Positions 1 to 11,500 of a stretch of DNA of 64,000 nt are shown piece after piece. Both the position numbers and the translations under genes were made by a program. Numbering within the stretch: position 1 is the first letter of the stretch; every line of letters starts with the position of its first letter. Below the pieces are notes generated by a model. The model saw only the letters and a program-made list of their open reading frames with translations. It did no database searches and was not told the origin of the DNA. The stretch lies in the NCBI GenBank assembly GCA_043785105.1, contig JAYVXO010000203.1, positions 8,691 through 72,690 on the forward strand, read 5' to 3'. This stretch comes from Fimbriiglobus sp043785105. GTDB taxonomy: Bacteria; Planctomycetota; Planctomycetia; Gemmatales; Gemmataceae.

Positions 1-1619
1 GTTTGTTGACGGGCCAGTCCGAAGCGTTTCAACTCGGGAATGATGCTCTGGCGTAACCGCTTCATCGTCTGGTACCACGCATCGCCGGTCTTTTGCGACG
101 CGGTCAGTTCCTGCACGATGCGGCCGTTCGCGGTCACCAAGTCGTCACGCTGCTTGCTGATCTCCTGGTTTTGGTTGGAAATTTCGCGGTTCTTGCCGGA
201 CAGTTGCACGTTGAACACGACCAACGACACAATGAAGCCGATGCCCAAAATCAGGGCTGCCGCCGTGGCAGCGGCTTGGCCTTTCTTGCGACGACACCAC
301 CGCAACAGTTTCTCCACCGAACTCACGGGCCGTGCGATGATGGATCGGCCGTTGATAAACCGTTCCAAATCGTCGGCGAGTGCGGCAGCCGATTCGTACC
401 GTTTGGCCGGGTCTTTTTGCAGGCACTTAATCGTGATCGTTTGCAAATCCTTCGGCAAATTCGGCTGAAGTAGGCTCGGTGAGACGGGATCGGAATCGCG
501 GACCTGCGACAAGATCGAAGCCACGCTCGGCCCGGAAAACGGCGGCCGGCCTGTCAACATCGCGTACAGCGTGCCGCCGAGCGAGTAAACGTCTGCCAAG
601 TGATCCGCCGATTTCGTCTTGCCCTCGGCTTGCTCCGGCGCCATGTAGTTCGGGGTGCCCATGATGGCCCCGGTTCGCGTGCCGGCGGAACCGCCTTCGG
701 TGTCATCAAGCTGGCGGGCCAAGCCGAAGTCGGTCACCTTCGGAATTCCCTCTTTGCTCACGAGGATGTTCGCGGGCTTCAAATCGCGGTGGACCACGCT
801 TTTGCTGTGCGCATAGTGCATGGCACGTGCGATAATCTCCATCAATTTAGCCGCCGGCATCGGCTCCATCGGCTTGTGATCGAGTTGGTCTTCCAGTGAC
901 CCGCCGTCCACGTACTCCATGCTGAAGAACGGCAAATTATCGTGCTCACCGATGTCGTAAATCTGCACGATGTTCGGGTGGTCCAGCCGCGCCACCGCTT
1001 GTGCTTCCCCGCGAAACCGGGCCAAGGTGTCCGGGCGTGCTCGCGCACCGGCCAGGATCATTTTGAGGGCCACGATGCGGTTCAGCTTTTTCTGCTTCGC
1101 CTTGTACACGACACCCATGCCGCCGTGGCCGAGTTCGCTGATGAGTTCGTAGTCGTCCAGCCGGTCGAACGTGTTCGCCGAGGGCTTGCTACGGCGCGGC
1201 GCTTGCTGGGAATTGTCGGTGAACGAACGGGTCGCGGCCGCATCGGGATCGTCGATGTAGGACTGGGTCAGTTGCGCTTCGATGTTCGCGGGGGCGGTCG
1301 TGGCATTGGGGTCAATGGGTTGAACGACGTGATCGACGGTGACGGCGGGATTGGTGCGAACCGCAGGCAGGTGGTCGTGGGTGACGGACGACTCGACGGA
1401 GATGTCTTTCGTGTCCCGGTCGTCCCGAACCCGGCTGCGTTGCACCGCGCGCACGACGGGCGTCACAACGTCTAATTGTTCCATCAGAGCCACACAGGTC
1501 GCGCAAACCGTGATGTGTTCTTCAATTTCACTGGCTCGGTTACCCGACAAATGCCCGTCCAGGAATTCCTTCAAGGTGTGTGCGGTCGGGTGTAATTGAT
1601 TGGCGGATTCACCCGACAT
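1..1619 (-). CDS. Zinc-finger Ser/Thr protein kinase, membrane-anchored (C-terminus outside window)
   Basis: Reading leftward from ATG at 1619 the frame stays open to the window edge (539 codons seen). An anti-sigma-type zinc finger lies at the N-terminus (H35-x3-C39-x2-C42, zf-HC2 pattern). An acidic linker follows, then a Hanks-type kinase domain at about 157-425 with the GHGGMGVVY loop, K186 in ALKM, HRDLKPAN (D279), DFG (D297) and an APEQ segment. A hydrophobic helix at about 451-471 is followed by a Gln/Asn-rich probable coiled coil, so the kinase is cytoplasmic and the missing C-terminus should lie beyond the membrane. The gene lies 258 bases downstream of an ECF sigma gene on the same strand. 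Planctomycete ECF-STK groups pair such sigmas with kinases, and the HC2 finger could bind the sigma factor. That partner role is inference; the kinase fold is clear. Confidence 0.93.
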   Translation of the reverse strand, partial: MSGESANQLHPTAHTLKEFLDGHLSGNRASEIEEHITVCATCVALMEQLDVVTPVVRAVQRSRVRDDRDTKDISVESSVTHDHLPAVRTNPAVTVDHVVQPIDPNATTAPANIEAQLTQSYIDDPDAAATRSFTDNSQQAPRRSKPSANTFDRLDDYELISELGHGGMGVVYKAKQKKLNRIVALKMILAGARARPDTLARFRGEAQAVARLDHPNIVQIYDIGEHDNLPFFSMEYVDGGSLEDQLDHKPMEPMPAAKLMEIIARAMHYAHSKSVVHRDLKPANILVSKEGIPKVTDFGLARQLDDTEGGSAGTRTGAIMGTPNYMAPEQAEGKTKSADHLADVYSLGGTLYAMLTGRPPFSGPSVASILSQVRDSDPVSPSLLQPNLPKDLQTITIKCLQKDPAKRYESAAALADDLERFINGRSIIARPVSSVEKLLRWCRRKKGQAAATAAALILGIGFIVSLVVFNVQLSGKNREISNQNQEISKQRDDLVTANGRIVQELTASQKTGDAWYQTMKRLRQSIIPELKRFGLARQQ

Positions 1620-1877
1620 ACTCGGCACTCTCTTGTAAACGTGAGCGACACCGTCACCAAACACCGTCACATCACGAAGCCATCGGACGAGTTCTCTAGC
1701 AGATTGAACAAATTGCCTAATGTCTCCAACTTCAGCCGCGACACCGAACTCTGGTGCCATTGCATCGCATGACCGGACGTAATTCTTTCAGTTTGGACGG
1801 GAATTTCTGAAATAAGATGAATATTCTGCTCCTGCTGACAGAAATTCGCTGTTCAACGCCATTTCAATTTCAGACCA

Positions 1878-2474
1878 TCAGGCGAGTTCCGCATCGAGCC
1901 GGACCAACCCGCGGGACTCCACCCGGAGCCGATTCAGAATGCGTGACCGAGCAATGAACACCGCGTTGGTAGTCATCCCAAGACAAGCCGCGACTTCGGT
2001 CGGTGACATTCCACGCATGGTGTATAGCTCGAAGGCTCGCCAGGTCATCGGGGCGAACTCCGACCGAATGCGTTCCAACAAGGCATCAATGACGTGCCGA
2101 TCGTGTTCGGTATCCCAACGGCGGGCGGTGCTGCTGTCGTCGTGTTCGAGTTCCATTAGCAACTGGCCCATCGGGTCGCTGGCGACGGGGACACGACCTT
2201 GGGCGCGCCAAAACGCCCGCACCTTGATCGCCATGATGGCCCGCAACCACGACCGGAACGAACCCGGTATCCCGGCGTGGCGAAACTCGCCGACTTTAGC
2301 GATGACCACCAGCAGTGTCTCTTGGACAACGTCTTCGACGTCCGAGTCTTGCGGGACCAGGGGCCGAACCCAGTTCACCAATAGCGGTCGGTACATCACC
2401 GAGAGTCGGGACCAGTCTTCGGACTGACCCTTGGACGTCAGACGTTCAATGAGGCTAAGCGGTGTGTCTTCCAT
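1878..2474 (-). CDS. ECF-type RNA polymerase sigma factor
   Basis: This 198-residue protein has the usual ECF length and layout. Region 2 spans about 25-100, with a VEDVVQETLLVV segment and the basic SFRSWLRAI segment. Region 4 spans about 125-185 and carries a helix-turn-helix around MSPTEVAACLGMTTNAV. The next gene on the strand encodes a kinase with an anti-sigma-like zinc finger, which matches the known planctomycete sigma/kinase pairs. The gene is divergent from the giant surface-protein gene across a 119-base spacer, so that gene is a candidate target, but no promoter motif proves it. The protein probably redirects RNA polymerase in response to the neighbouring kinase; the stimulus is unknown. 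Confidence 0.88.
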   Translation of the reverse strand: MEDTPLSLIERLTSKGQSEDWSRLSVMYRPLLVNWVRPLVPQDSDVEDVVQETLLVVIAKVGEFRHAGIPGSFRSWLRAIMAIKVRAFWRAQGRVPVASDPMGQLLMELEHDDSSTARRWDTEHDRHVIDALLERIRSEFAPMTWRAFELYTMRGMSPTEVAACLGMTTNAVFIARSRILNRLRVESRGLVRLDAELA

Positions 2475-2593
2475 CGGACGGAAACCTGTGACGAACAGAA
2501 TGAACAGTGAAGTGAAGACTAGAAACTACCACAAGTAACGGTTGAGAATCAAACAGAATTTATTTCGCCCACGATTAATCCGAGAGAAATGAC
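2475..2593. promoter_or_regulatory. Divergent intergenic region, sigma factor / giant surface gene
   Basis: This 119-base spacer between two divergent starts must hold both promoters. It is AT-richer than its flanks. I could not assign -35/-10 boxes with confidence. The purine-rich stretch just before the ATG at 2594 is only a weak ribosome-binding site. Confidence 0.4.
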
Positions 2594-5500
2594 ATGCGCC
2601 CTCAGAATTGGTCTTCCCGAGTTCTTACCGCGTTTTCCCGCCGATCCAACCAACGGCCCGTCTCCGTGAGTAAGCTCCTGGAACTGAAGCTTCAACTCCA
2701 AGCGCTCGAAGACCGCTGCGTCCCGGCGACGTTCACGGTGACGAACATCAACGATCTCGGTGCGGGTAGCCTCCGGCAAGCGATCATCGACGCGAACGCT
2801 CAGCCGGGAGCGGACGCCATTGACTTCAACATTGGCGGCGGCGGGCAACAAACGATCGTGCTTACTTCGGCTGCTTTGCCAACGATTACCGAAGCGGTGC
2901 ATGTCAACGGGTTCACACAACCGGGGTACGCCGGTACGCCACTAATCGAACTTCGTGGCGATTCGGTCGTGACGGGCAATCCGATTTCCAGCAAAACTGG
3001 CATTACCATTGCGGCCTCGAATGTCACAGTCATCGGGTTGGCAATCAACCGCTTCGCCAACGAAGGCGTTTGGATCAATTCCGGCACCAACAACACGATC
3101 CAGAACAACTACGTCGGCACCGATGTCACCGGCACGCTGGACAAGGGTAACTCTGGCGACGGCATCTTCACCAACGCCGGCGCGAACGCGAACCTGATCG
3201 TCGGCAACCTCGTCTCCGGCAACGACGCGACCGGCATTCTCCTTCAGTCGGACTCCAACAAAGTTCAGGGCAACCGCGTCGGCACGAAGGCGGACGGTAA
3301 CTCCGCGCTCGGCAACAGCCTGAGAGGCGTGTGGATGTACGTCGGGTCGTCGAACGTCATCGGGGTCGATGGCGACGGTATCGGTGATGCAACCGAAGGC
3401 AACCTGATCTCCGGCAACAGCGGCCCCGGCATTTACTTCCAGGGCGATTCCAACAACAACGTCATCGCGGGCAACTTGATCGGCACGAACGCGGCGGGCA
3501 CGGCTGCGGTCGCCAACGTCGCGGGAGGCATTAGCTTCCTCAGCGATTTCCTCGCCGACAACAACCGGATCGGCACGAACGCCGACGGCACGAGCGATAA
3601 GCTCGAACGCAACGTCATCTCCGGCAACGCGAATTACGGCATCGTGGACTTCGGCAAAGCGACGCTGATCGCGGGCAACTACGTCGGCACGAAAGCGGAC
3701 GGCCTTTCCGCACTGGCCAACGCACAAGGCGGCGTTTCGCTGGGTAGTACGAAAGCCATAGTCGGCGGTACGGCAGCCGCATCTCGCAACGTCATCAGCG
3801 GCAATGCCGGGTTCGGCGTGTCGATCTCCACGGCTGCCGGCACGAAGAACACGATTCTCGGCAACTACATCGGCACGGACGCGGCCGGAACTGCGGCGGT
3901 GGCGAACACGTCGAACGGCGTACAAATCGACGGCGGCGCGACGAACAACACCATCGGCGGCACGACGGCAGCGGAACGCAACATCGTCAGCGGGAACAGC
4001 GGCGACGGCGTGCAAATCACGGGCGTCGGCACGTCCGGGAATACGGTCGCCGGGAATTACATTGGATTGGACGTGACCGGCGATGCGCCATTGGCCAACG
4101 CGGGTTTTGGCGTCGCCGTTCGCTTCGGTGCGACCGGGAACACCATCGGCGGCACGAAGACGCTCGGCAAAAACGTCATCAGTGGAAACGGCCCGGCGGC
4201 CGGTGCGGCTGGTGTGGGGATCCTCGACAGCGGCACCACGGGGAACTTCGTCTCGGGCAATTACATCGGCACCGATGCCACCGGAACCAAGGCCCGCGGC
4301 GGCAACCAATACGGCGTCATCTTGGCGTTCGATGCGGCGGCCAATTTCGTCGGCACGAACGGCGACGGCACCAACGACAGCGACGAAGGCAACCTCATTT
4401 CCGGGAACACTAACGGCGTCTGGGTGCAAAGCAACGCCGATAACAACGTCATCGCCGGCAATTACATTGGCACGAAACTCGATGGGGTTGGCGCACTCGG
4501 CAACACGCAGTCCGGCATCCGCATCTTCGATAGCTCCGTGAACGGCACCCGGATCGGCACGAACGCGGACGGCAAGTCCGATGCGTTCGAGCGAAACGTG
4601 ATCTCGGCGAACGCGAGTTTCGGCGTGTACGAGTCGGGCGGCGGCGGTACGATCGTCGCCGGGAACTACGTCGGCACCGACTTCAAAGGCGCGATCGGCC
4701 TCGGCGTGCAACTGATCGGCGTGGTGCTGCAAGGCGCGACGAACGCGACCATTGGTACGAACGCCGACGGGGTGAACGACGCCGCCGAACGAAACGTCAT
4801 CACGGGCAACATCGTTGCTGGGGTGCAACTCACCGCCGCGACCGCGACGGGAAACAAAGTCGCCGGCAACTACATCGGCACAGCCGCCAATGGGACGAGT
4901 CTCGTCGCCGGCGGCCAGAACGGGACCGGCGTGCTCGTGGACACTGGCGCGAACAGTAACACCATCGGCGGGGCGAACGTCACGGCGGTGCAGTCGTTCC
5001 CGATCACGATCGGTTCGGGCACGTTCATCCTCTCCTTCGGGCCGAGTGTCACAGCCGTATTGCCCTTCAACGCGACGACCCTCCAGGTTCAGACAGCGCT
5101 CAATGCGTTGACGAGTATCGGCGGCGTGGGCGGGTCGGTCACGGTCACGAAACTGGCGAACGTGTACACGGTCACCTTCGGCGGCACGCTCCAGTATTCG
5201 ATCCTGCCGTCACTGGTTCTCACCGAGAACGGCATTGCCGGCACGGTGAACATCCTCAGCCAAGGGCTGTTCGCCGGGAACGTGGTCAGCGGCAACAGTA
5301 TCTACGGCATCCAGATCAGCGGCGTGGGTACGTCGAACAACAAGGTCACCGGCAACGACATCGGCACAAACGCGGCCGGTGCCGCCGGATTGGGTAATAC
5401 CTACGGCATCTGGATCGAAAATGGAGCAGGGGCGGAAACGATCGGCGGCCCAACCCCGGGCGAGCGCAACATCATCGCCGGGAACTCGGCCACCAACGTC

Positions 5501-8500
5501 TATTTACGGAACTCCAGCGGCAACCGCGTGCAAGGCAACTACATCGGCTACAGTCCGGTCGGCAGCCTCGGCACGCAGTTCTCCGGAGTTTTCCTCGACA
5601 ACGGCTCCAGCAACAACTTCATCGGCACCGACGGCGACGGCATCAACGACGCGACCGAAGGGAATGTCATTTCCGGCCACGACGCTGCCAGTGGCATCGG
5701 AGTGTATCTTTCATTCTCCTCGAACAACAACGTGATCGCCGGCAACTTGATCGGCACCACCCCGGATGGATTTACGGCGAAAGGAAACACGCAGGCCGGC
5801 ATCTACATCGTCGCCTCCGCGAACGGGAACCGCATCGGCACCGACGCCAACGGCCAGTCGGACGCCTTGGAACGGAACGTCATCGCGGGTAACGGGGTGG
5901 GGATCATCGTCAGGGGAGTCACCGGCACGGTCATCGCCGGCAACTTCATCGGAACGGACGGGACGGGTGCGGCTGCCTTGGGGAACTTGAGTAGCGGCAT
6001 CCTGATCGATGCCGGGGCCACTAACAACACCATCGGCGGCACCACAGCCGCAGCACGCAACGTAGTCAGCGGCAACTTAACTGAAGGCGTGCAGATCTCC
6101 GGGGCGGGGACGACCGGCAACCGCGTTTACGGGAACTACATCGGCACGGACGCGGCGGGGACGGGCAAGCTCGCCAACAACGACGGCGTCTTCCTCACCG
6201 GCAATGCGACCGGCAACTTCATCGGCACGGACGGGAACGGCGTCACGGACTCAGGCGAAGGGAACGTGATTAGCGGCAACACGAGCGCTGGCGTGTTGAT
6301 AATCTCCGCCGACGGCAACCGCATCGCGGGCAATCTCATCGGGCTGAATGCGGCGGGCACTGGCGCCGTGCCGAACTTCGATGGCGTGTTCCTCCAATCC
6401 ACCGGCGGCAACATCATCGGCACGGACGGGTCGGTCGATGCCTTCAATGCCAATGAGCGAAACTACATCAGCGGCAACAGCGATCGCGGCGTGGTCCTCG
6501 ACGGGGCGAACGTGGTCGCCGGGAACTGGATCGGCCTGAAGCCGGACGGAAAGTCGGCTGGCACCCAGCAGTTCGGCGTCCAGGTGACGGGCTTGGGGTC
6601 GCGGGTCGGGACCAACGCCGACGGCATCGCCGACACGGACGAGCGAAACGTCATCTCGGGCAACTCGAACACCGGGATCATCATGAGTTCCACGTCCGCC
6701 ATCATCGCGGGCAACTACATCGGCACGGACGCAACCGGCGCCTTCGCCCGCCCGAACGCCAACGGTGTCTCGGTCGTCGGGACGCTCAACACCATTGGCG
6801 GTGCTGTCGTCGGGGCGGGCAACGTCATCAGCGGGAACACGAGCACCGGCGTGTTGATCGCAGGGGTTGGGACATCGAATAACGTGGTGCTTGGCAACTT
6901 CATCGGCACGAACTTCACCGGCAACGGGGCCGTACCGAACGTCACCGGCGTCTCGATCCAGGACGGTTCCACGAACAACACCATCGGCGGCACGACCGCC
7001 GGGGCGCGGAACGTCATCTCGGGGAATAGCGATTACGGGATGCTGGTGTCCGGAACGGGGACGAACGCGAATGCCGTGTACGGTAACTTCATCGGCACCA
7101 ACACCTCGGGCAAGGCCGCGTTATCGAACGGCACCAATGCGTTGAATCAGGGAAATTCCGTGTACTCGGCCGCCGGCGTCAGCATTCGACTGGGCGTGAC
7201 CAACACGAAGATCGGCGGGACGACTGTGGGACAGGGCAACGTCATCAGCGGCAACGCCTGGATCGGCGTCAGTATCGGCGGCGCGGGCACGGACGGAACC
7301 ACGATCCAGGGCAACATCATCGGCTTGACGGCAAACGGGAACGCCGCCCTCGGCAACGACCGGTCAGGCGTGCTGATCGGCGACGGAGCCGCCAACGCGC
7401 TGATCGGCGGAACGGCCGTCGGCGCCCGCAACGTGCTGAGCGGCAACGCCTTCGGCGTGGCACTCGCGTTTGCGGCCGGCACTGGCAACCGCATCGAGGG
7501 TAACTTCATCGGCACCGACACTGCGGGCACGGCGGCCTTCGGCAACGGCACTGGTGTCCTGATCTTTGGCGGCACGTCGGGCACCACCATCGGTGGTACG
7601 ACCGCTACGGCACGCAACATCATCAGCGGGAATACTGATGAAAATGTACGGATCGACGGCGCCACAACTTCGGGCAACGTGATCTCCGCGAACTACATCG
7701 GTTTGAACGCGGCGGGCTTGGCGGGGCTGCCGGGTGGGGCGAACAACTTTGGCGTGGTTGTGTTCAATGCACCCAACAACACCATCGGCGGGGCGACCGT
7801 CGGCGAACGCAACGTCATCTCCGGCAATGCCCGCAGCGGTATCGACATCCTCGGCCTGGGTGCTGTCGGAAACAAGGTGTACGGCAACTTCATCGGCACC
7901 AACCCGGCCGGCTCAGCCAAGATCAGCAACTTGGGTCAAGGGGTCGTACTTGACCTTGGGGCGAATGGCAACTTCATCGGCGGGAGCACCACGACGCCGG
8001 GTACCGGCTTGGGCAACCTGATCTCGGGGAACCTCGGCCAAGGCGTGTTGATCCAAAGCAACTCGACCGGCAACAAAGTTCAGGGGAACAACATCGGCTT
8101 GAACGCGGCCGGTGATACCGCCATCGGCAACGGCTTGTTCAACGCGGGCAGTGGGCCGGGGTTGCAAATCCTGCTGGGTTCCAACAACACCTTGGTGGGT
8201 GGGCCGTCGGACATCACCGCCGTGGCGGGGGGCACCCGCAACGTGATTGCGGGCAACCCGAACGGCGACATCGCCATCGGCAACGGGGCGAACGCCTCCA
8301 CCGGCGTGGTGATCCAGGGCAACTACGTCGGCACGGACATCACCGGCACGTCGCTCATCGCCGGTGGAAATACTGGGATCGTTGTCGGCTCGGCCACGGG
8401 CTTGCAAATCGGTGGTAGCGGGGTGAACGAAGGGAACCTGATTGCGGGGGCGTTCGTGGGCATCCAAGTGTTCGCTGTGGGTTCGGACGGCACGACCATT

Positions 8501-11500
8501 CAGGGCAACCGTATCGGCACGGACAAGACCGGCACCCAGGACATCGGCGCGACCACGTTCGGCATCCGCGTCTCATCAAGCGCGAAGAACACGCTGATTG
8601 GTGGGACGACCGGCGGGGCGATGAACCTGATCTCCGGGAACACGGTCGGCATCCGGATCGACAGCAACGCCGGCGGGTCGCCGACCAACGTCCTCATTCA
8701 AGGGAACCGCATCGGCACGAAGCTCGACGGCCTGTCCGCCCTAGCCAACGGCACTGGCATCGAGATCACCGACAGCGCGAGCGGCGTGACGGTCGGCGGC
8801 ACGGCCGCCGGGGCGCGGAACATCATCAGCGGGAACACGGGCGATGGCGTCAACATCACTGGCGTCGGCACCACGAACAACAACATCGCGGGCAACACCA
8901 TCGGCCTGGCCGCCGACGGCACCACGGCTCTGGGCAACATCAGCAGTGGCGTGCGGATCGACGGCAGTGCCAGCGGGAACACCATCGGTGGTGGCGCGGC
9001 GGGCGCGGGCAACGTCATCTCCGCCAACGTCGTTGGCGTCACCCTCGTCACGGGTTCCACCAACAACCTCGTTGCCGGCAACCGCATCGGTACGGACGCC
9101 ACCGGCACGCTCGCTCGGGGCAACGCCAGCTTCGGCGTCCACATCTTCGGTTCGGCCAACACCATCGGCAGCAACGGCGATGGGTCCAACGACGCGGGCG
9201 AAGGCAACCTCATCTCCGGCAACCAGTACGGCATCTTCATCCAGTCCGGCGGCAACAACACGGTCATTGCCGGCAACTTCATCGGCACGAACGCCACCGG
9301 CACCGCCGCGCTCGGCAACACCGTCACTGGGGTCTACATCTTCGACAGCAACGTGACCGGCACGCGCATCGGGACCAACGCCGACGGCACGAGCGACAGC
9401 CTGGAGCGGAACGTCATCGCCGGGAACGCCAATGGCGTTTTCACCTTCGGGCAGCAGACGATCGTCGCCGGGAACTACCTGGGCACCAACGCGGCCGGTA
9501 CCGTCGCCCTTGCGGGTGGCAACATCGCCATCTTAACCGGCGCTACCCAGACGCGCATCGGCACCAACGCCGACGGCGTCAACGACGCCAGCGAGCGAAA
9601 CGTCATTTCCGGCAACGCCGGCTACGGCGTCCAAATATCCGGCCTGGGCACCTCGAACAACACCGTCGCCGGCAACTACATCGGCACCACCGCCGACGGC
9701 ACCGCCGCGCTGGGCAACACCGGCGTTGGCGTCAACATTATCTCTGGAGCCCGCAACAACACCATCGGCGGCCTGACTGCCATTCCCGGCACGGGAGCCG
9801 GCAACGTCATCAGCGGCAACATCGATGGGGTTAGCATTTCTGGAACCGGCTCCGATAGTAACCGCGTCCAGGGTAACATCATCGGCACGAACGCCAGCGG
9901 CACCGCGAGCCTGGGGAACCTCTATGGCGTGGTGATTCAGGCGGCGGCGTCCAACACAGTCGGCGGTGGGGCAGCGGGAGCCGGGAATCTGATTTCCGGC
10001 AATACCGGGGTCGGCGTCTACCTCGAGGATGCCGGAACGTCCGGCAACAAAGTGCAAGGCAACTGGATCGGGACTAACCTGGCCGGGTCTGCGGCCTTGG
10101 CCAACTTTTACGGGATCCAAGTTCGGCTAGTCGATGGTGCCAACCTGATTGGCAGCGACGCCGACGGAACGAACGACGCCAGCGAACGCAACATCATCTC
10201 GGGAAACACCTCCCTCGGGATCCTAGTGGGCGATAGTACCAACCAGACCATCGCCGGCAATTACATCGGCACCAACGTTGCGGGTACGCTGGCGATCGCC
10301 AACGGCTTCATCGGTGTTTTGATCGCAAACTCCACGAACACCACCATCGGCGGGCTGGTTGCCGCCGCCCGGAACGTGATTAGTGGGAACGCCGGTCGCG
10401 GGCTGCTCGTCCAGGGTTCCGCGTCGGCTGGCACCGTGATTCACGGGAACTACATTGGCACGAACGTGGCTGGCACCGCCGCCCTGGGCAACAGCGTCGG
10501 CGTGCAACTCCAGCTCGGGGCCACGGGGGTGACGGTCGGCGGAGCAAGCGTCGGGGCGCGGAACATCATCAGCGGGAACACCCTCGATGGCGTGCGGATC
10601 GAAGGCAGTGGCACCACGGGCAACACCGTTCTCGGCAACTACATCGGTACCAACGCGACGGGCACGGCCGCCCTGGGCAACTCCGGCGATGGCGTGTCGA
10701 TCACCAGCGGGGCCTCGGGCAACATCATCGGCGGCAAGCTTCTCGACACGAACCTCAACCTCGGTAACCTCGTCGCGTTCAACGGCAAGGGCATCTATCT
10801 CGACGCGACCGTCAGTGGCAACACGATTCGCTTCAACCGCGTCTACAGCAACGGCGGGCTAACCAGCATCATCAACGATAGCAACAACCCGAACACGCCG
10901 GCGCTGACGGCGGCGTTGGGGGGCAACAGCGCTGAGATCTTTGGCGGGTTCCAGGGGGTGGCGGGCAAGTCGTACCTCGTGGACTTTTACGTCACGGACG
11001 TCAGCGGGACTGCGAAGATCTACCTCGGGAACACGACCTACTTGGCGAACGGCGTCGGCTTCGTCAGCATTGATTCGCTCTTCCCCGGCACGATGCCGTT
11101 CGGCGCCATCATCACGGCCACGGCCACCCGCGTTGATACCGGCAGCACGTCCGGGTTGGCGGTCGGCACACCGGCGGTCGGCGCGATCATTCGCGGGCTA
11201 CCGTTCGACCTGAAGTCCGTCGAAGGCAAGCCGCTCACACTCACCGCGTTCACGGTCCAAGATACGACCGGGCTTTCGTACCGGTGGTCGATTCTTAAGG
11301 ATGGCGTGCCTTACGCGGACAGCGTCGGGTCATTCACGCCAGTCGAAGCCGGGATGACGTTCATTCCGGACAACAACGCCACGTACATCGTCCAAGTGAC
11401 GATCACCACCGGCATCGGCGGGACCAGTACCGCCGGCCCGGCTTCAATTGTTGTGTCCAACGCGCCACCCCGACCCGAACTACGGCTAACCACGGATCAG

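Noticed and set aside
2942..4828. 628-codon open frame antisense to the giant gene
   Set aside because: It is a product of the repeated GC-rich beta-helix codons on the other strand. The translation is low-complexity Arg/Asp/Val repeats with no domain or ribosome-binding site.
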